From Cordylochernes scorpioides (Eukaryota > Arthropoda > Arachnida > Pseudoscorpiones > Chernetidae): a DNA stretch of 64,000 nt. Positions 63,331-64,000 of this stretch are shown here, in pieces. The DNA lies in the NCBI GenBank assembly GCA_030710605.1, contig CP092863.1, positions 110,102,881 through 110,166,880 of the forward strand. The letters are read 5' to 3'. Position 1 is the stretch's first letter; the number at the start of each line of letters is the position of its first letter. Made by a program: the position numbers and the translations under genes. The notes under the pieces are model-generated. The model saw only the letters and a program-made list of their open reading frames with translations, had not been told where the DNA came from and ran no database searches.

Positions 63331-64000
63331 GGAACTTGTCAATGTTTGGAAGTCACTTTCGTTGTTAAACTAGATGTACAATTGAGATGGTTAAAAATGT
63401 ATTCATTTGGGGTTTGAACTGGGAACTCTTAATATATGTGCGACACTTTCATTTTTAAAACTGAATAGCTTACTGTTAGGTTGTGTGAGGAAAACTTGCA
63501 TCCCTTGAGATTTTAAATGGGAACTTCTAATGTTTTAGACGATAATTTTTTATTTGATCCAACAGGGAAATAAGACACGTGCATGTATACAAGTCTGCAG
63601 TATTTCAAGAAAAAATAATGTTAAGTTCACATGTACTTCTAGGTCTTGTCAAAATCAGCGTATATGCATTAGCCACAGAACCTTTTCTTCTTGAGTAGAG
63701 GCCTCTAGTGACGTTACGTCTCCTTATCTTGAGTTCCTCTCCTTATTTCTCAACGAAACCTACAGATCACACAACTTCCCACATGTCTAACAACAGGAAA
63801 CTTCCATGTGCACAAGAATACACAGATTAGGTTCCCACGGACCACGTGACATCAAGGTAATCCCTGATAGGCCGGACCACCCACCAATGAGCTGCCCCCA
63901 AGGTAAGTTTTGTTTTCTAAGCCAATTAGTCCTTCTTAAGAATGACCTTGGTGATAGGTCAATGGCTCGACAATGGAATTCAACGTTTGATGATTAATCC
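63331..64000. other. Right edge; possible exon with splice donor
   Basis: From 63700 the sequence is less AT-rich. CCCCCAAG followed by GTAAGT at 63903 is a consensus 5' splice site. An open frame precedes and runs through it but has no family signature. It could be the first exon of a gene continuing beyond the window; weak evidence. Confidence 0.3.

Overview
This window is eukaryotic, AT-rich, repeat-dominated DNA. I infer an arthropod, possibly a chelicerate, with low confidence. The grounds are the mix of jockey/R1-like LINEs, Tc1/mariner and Tigger/pogo DNA transposons, a Ty1/copia element and several tRNA-derived SINEs, plus the lack of any operon-like structure. I see only two host genes. 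At 22.2-24.3 kb on the minus strand lies a GC-rich, probably frameshifted PTB/PID-domain protein gene. At 30.2-32.9 kb on the plus strand lies a single-exon type I membrane protein of unknown family.

Layout. 0.4-2.0 kb holds inverted repeats and a hammerhead-bearing retroposon (family D). 2079-12850 is a Tc1/mariner-type element with about 400-bp terminal inverted repeats and TA target sites, swollen to 10.8 kb by at least four decayed LINE fragments. 13-21.4 kb is a mosaic of 76-bp-unit arrays inside TIR-bounded elements (family B), family D and F elements, tRNA-SINEs (A, E, J) and foldbacks. A minisatellite of about 55 bp (25.2-26.9 kb) lies on the 5' side of the PTB gene. 27-36 kb has a perfect 90-bp-arm hairpin, a Helitron-like end, the membrane-protein gene and SINE clusters. 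36321-41193 is a Tigger/pogo element interrupted by a nearly intact LINE. 44.5-46.1 kb holds two adjacent minisatellites (43 and 34 bp). 47-53.5 kb holds more B arrays, tandem SINEs, foldbacks and a mariner fragment. 54797-58113 is a copia element lacking reverse transcriptase and RNase H, inserted in a SINE. 62.3-63.3 kb is a minisatellite of about 94 bp.

The most interesting system is family D. Copy 1238-1279 contains a complete type I hammerhead ribozyme: CTGATGA and GAAA boxes, GTC cleavage site, strong stems I and II, and the very short palindromic stem III known from Penelope-like elements and retrozymes. A second copy (17852-18050) is flanked by a 12-bp target duplication, and its 5' terminus lies at the predicted self-cleavage site. 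This suggests that the integrated form was copied from a self-cleaved RNA. A second dispersed family (F) carries the two hammerhead core boxes in permuted order, with covarying stems I and II but no recognisable cleavage triplet.

All work was by eye. Repeat boundaries are approximate to a few bases unless a target duplication fixes them.
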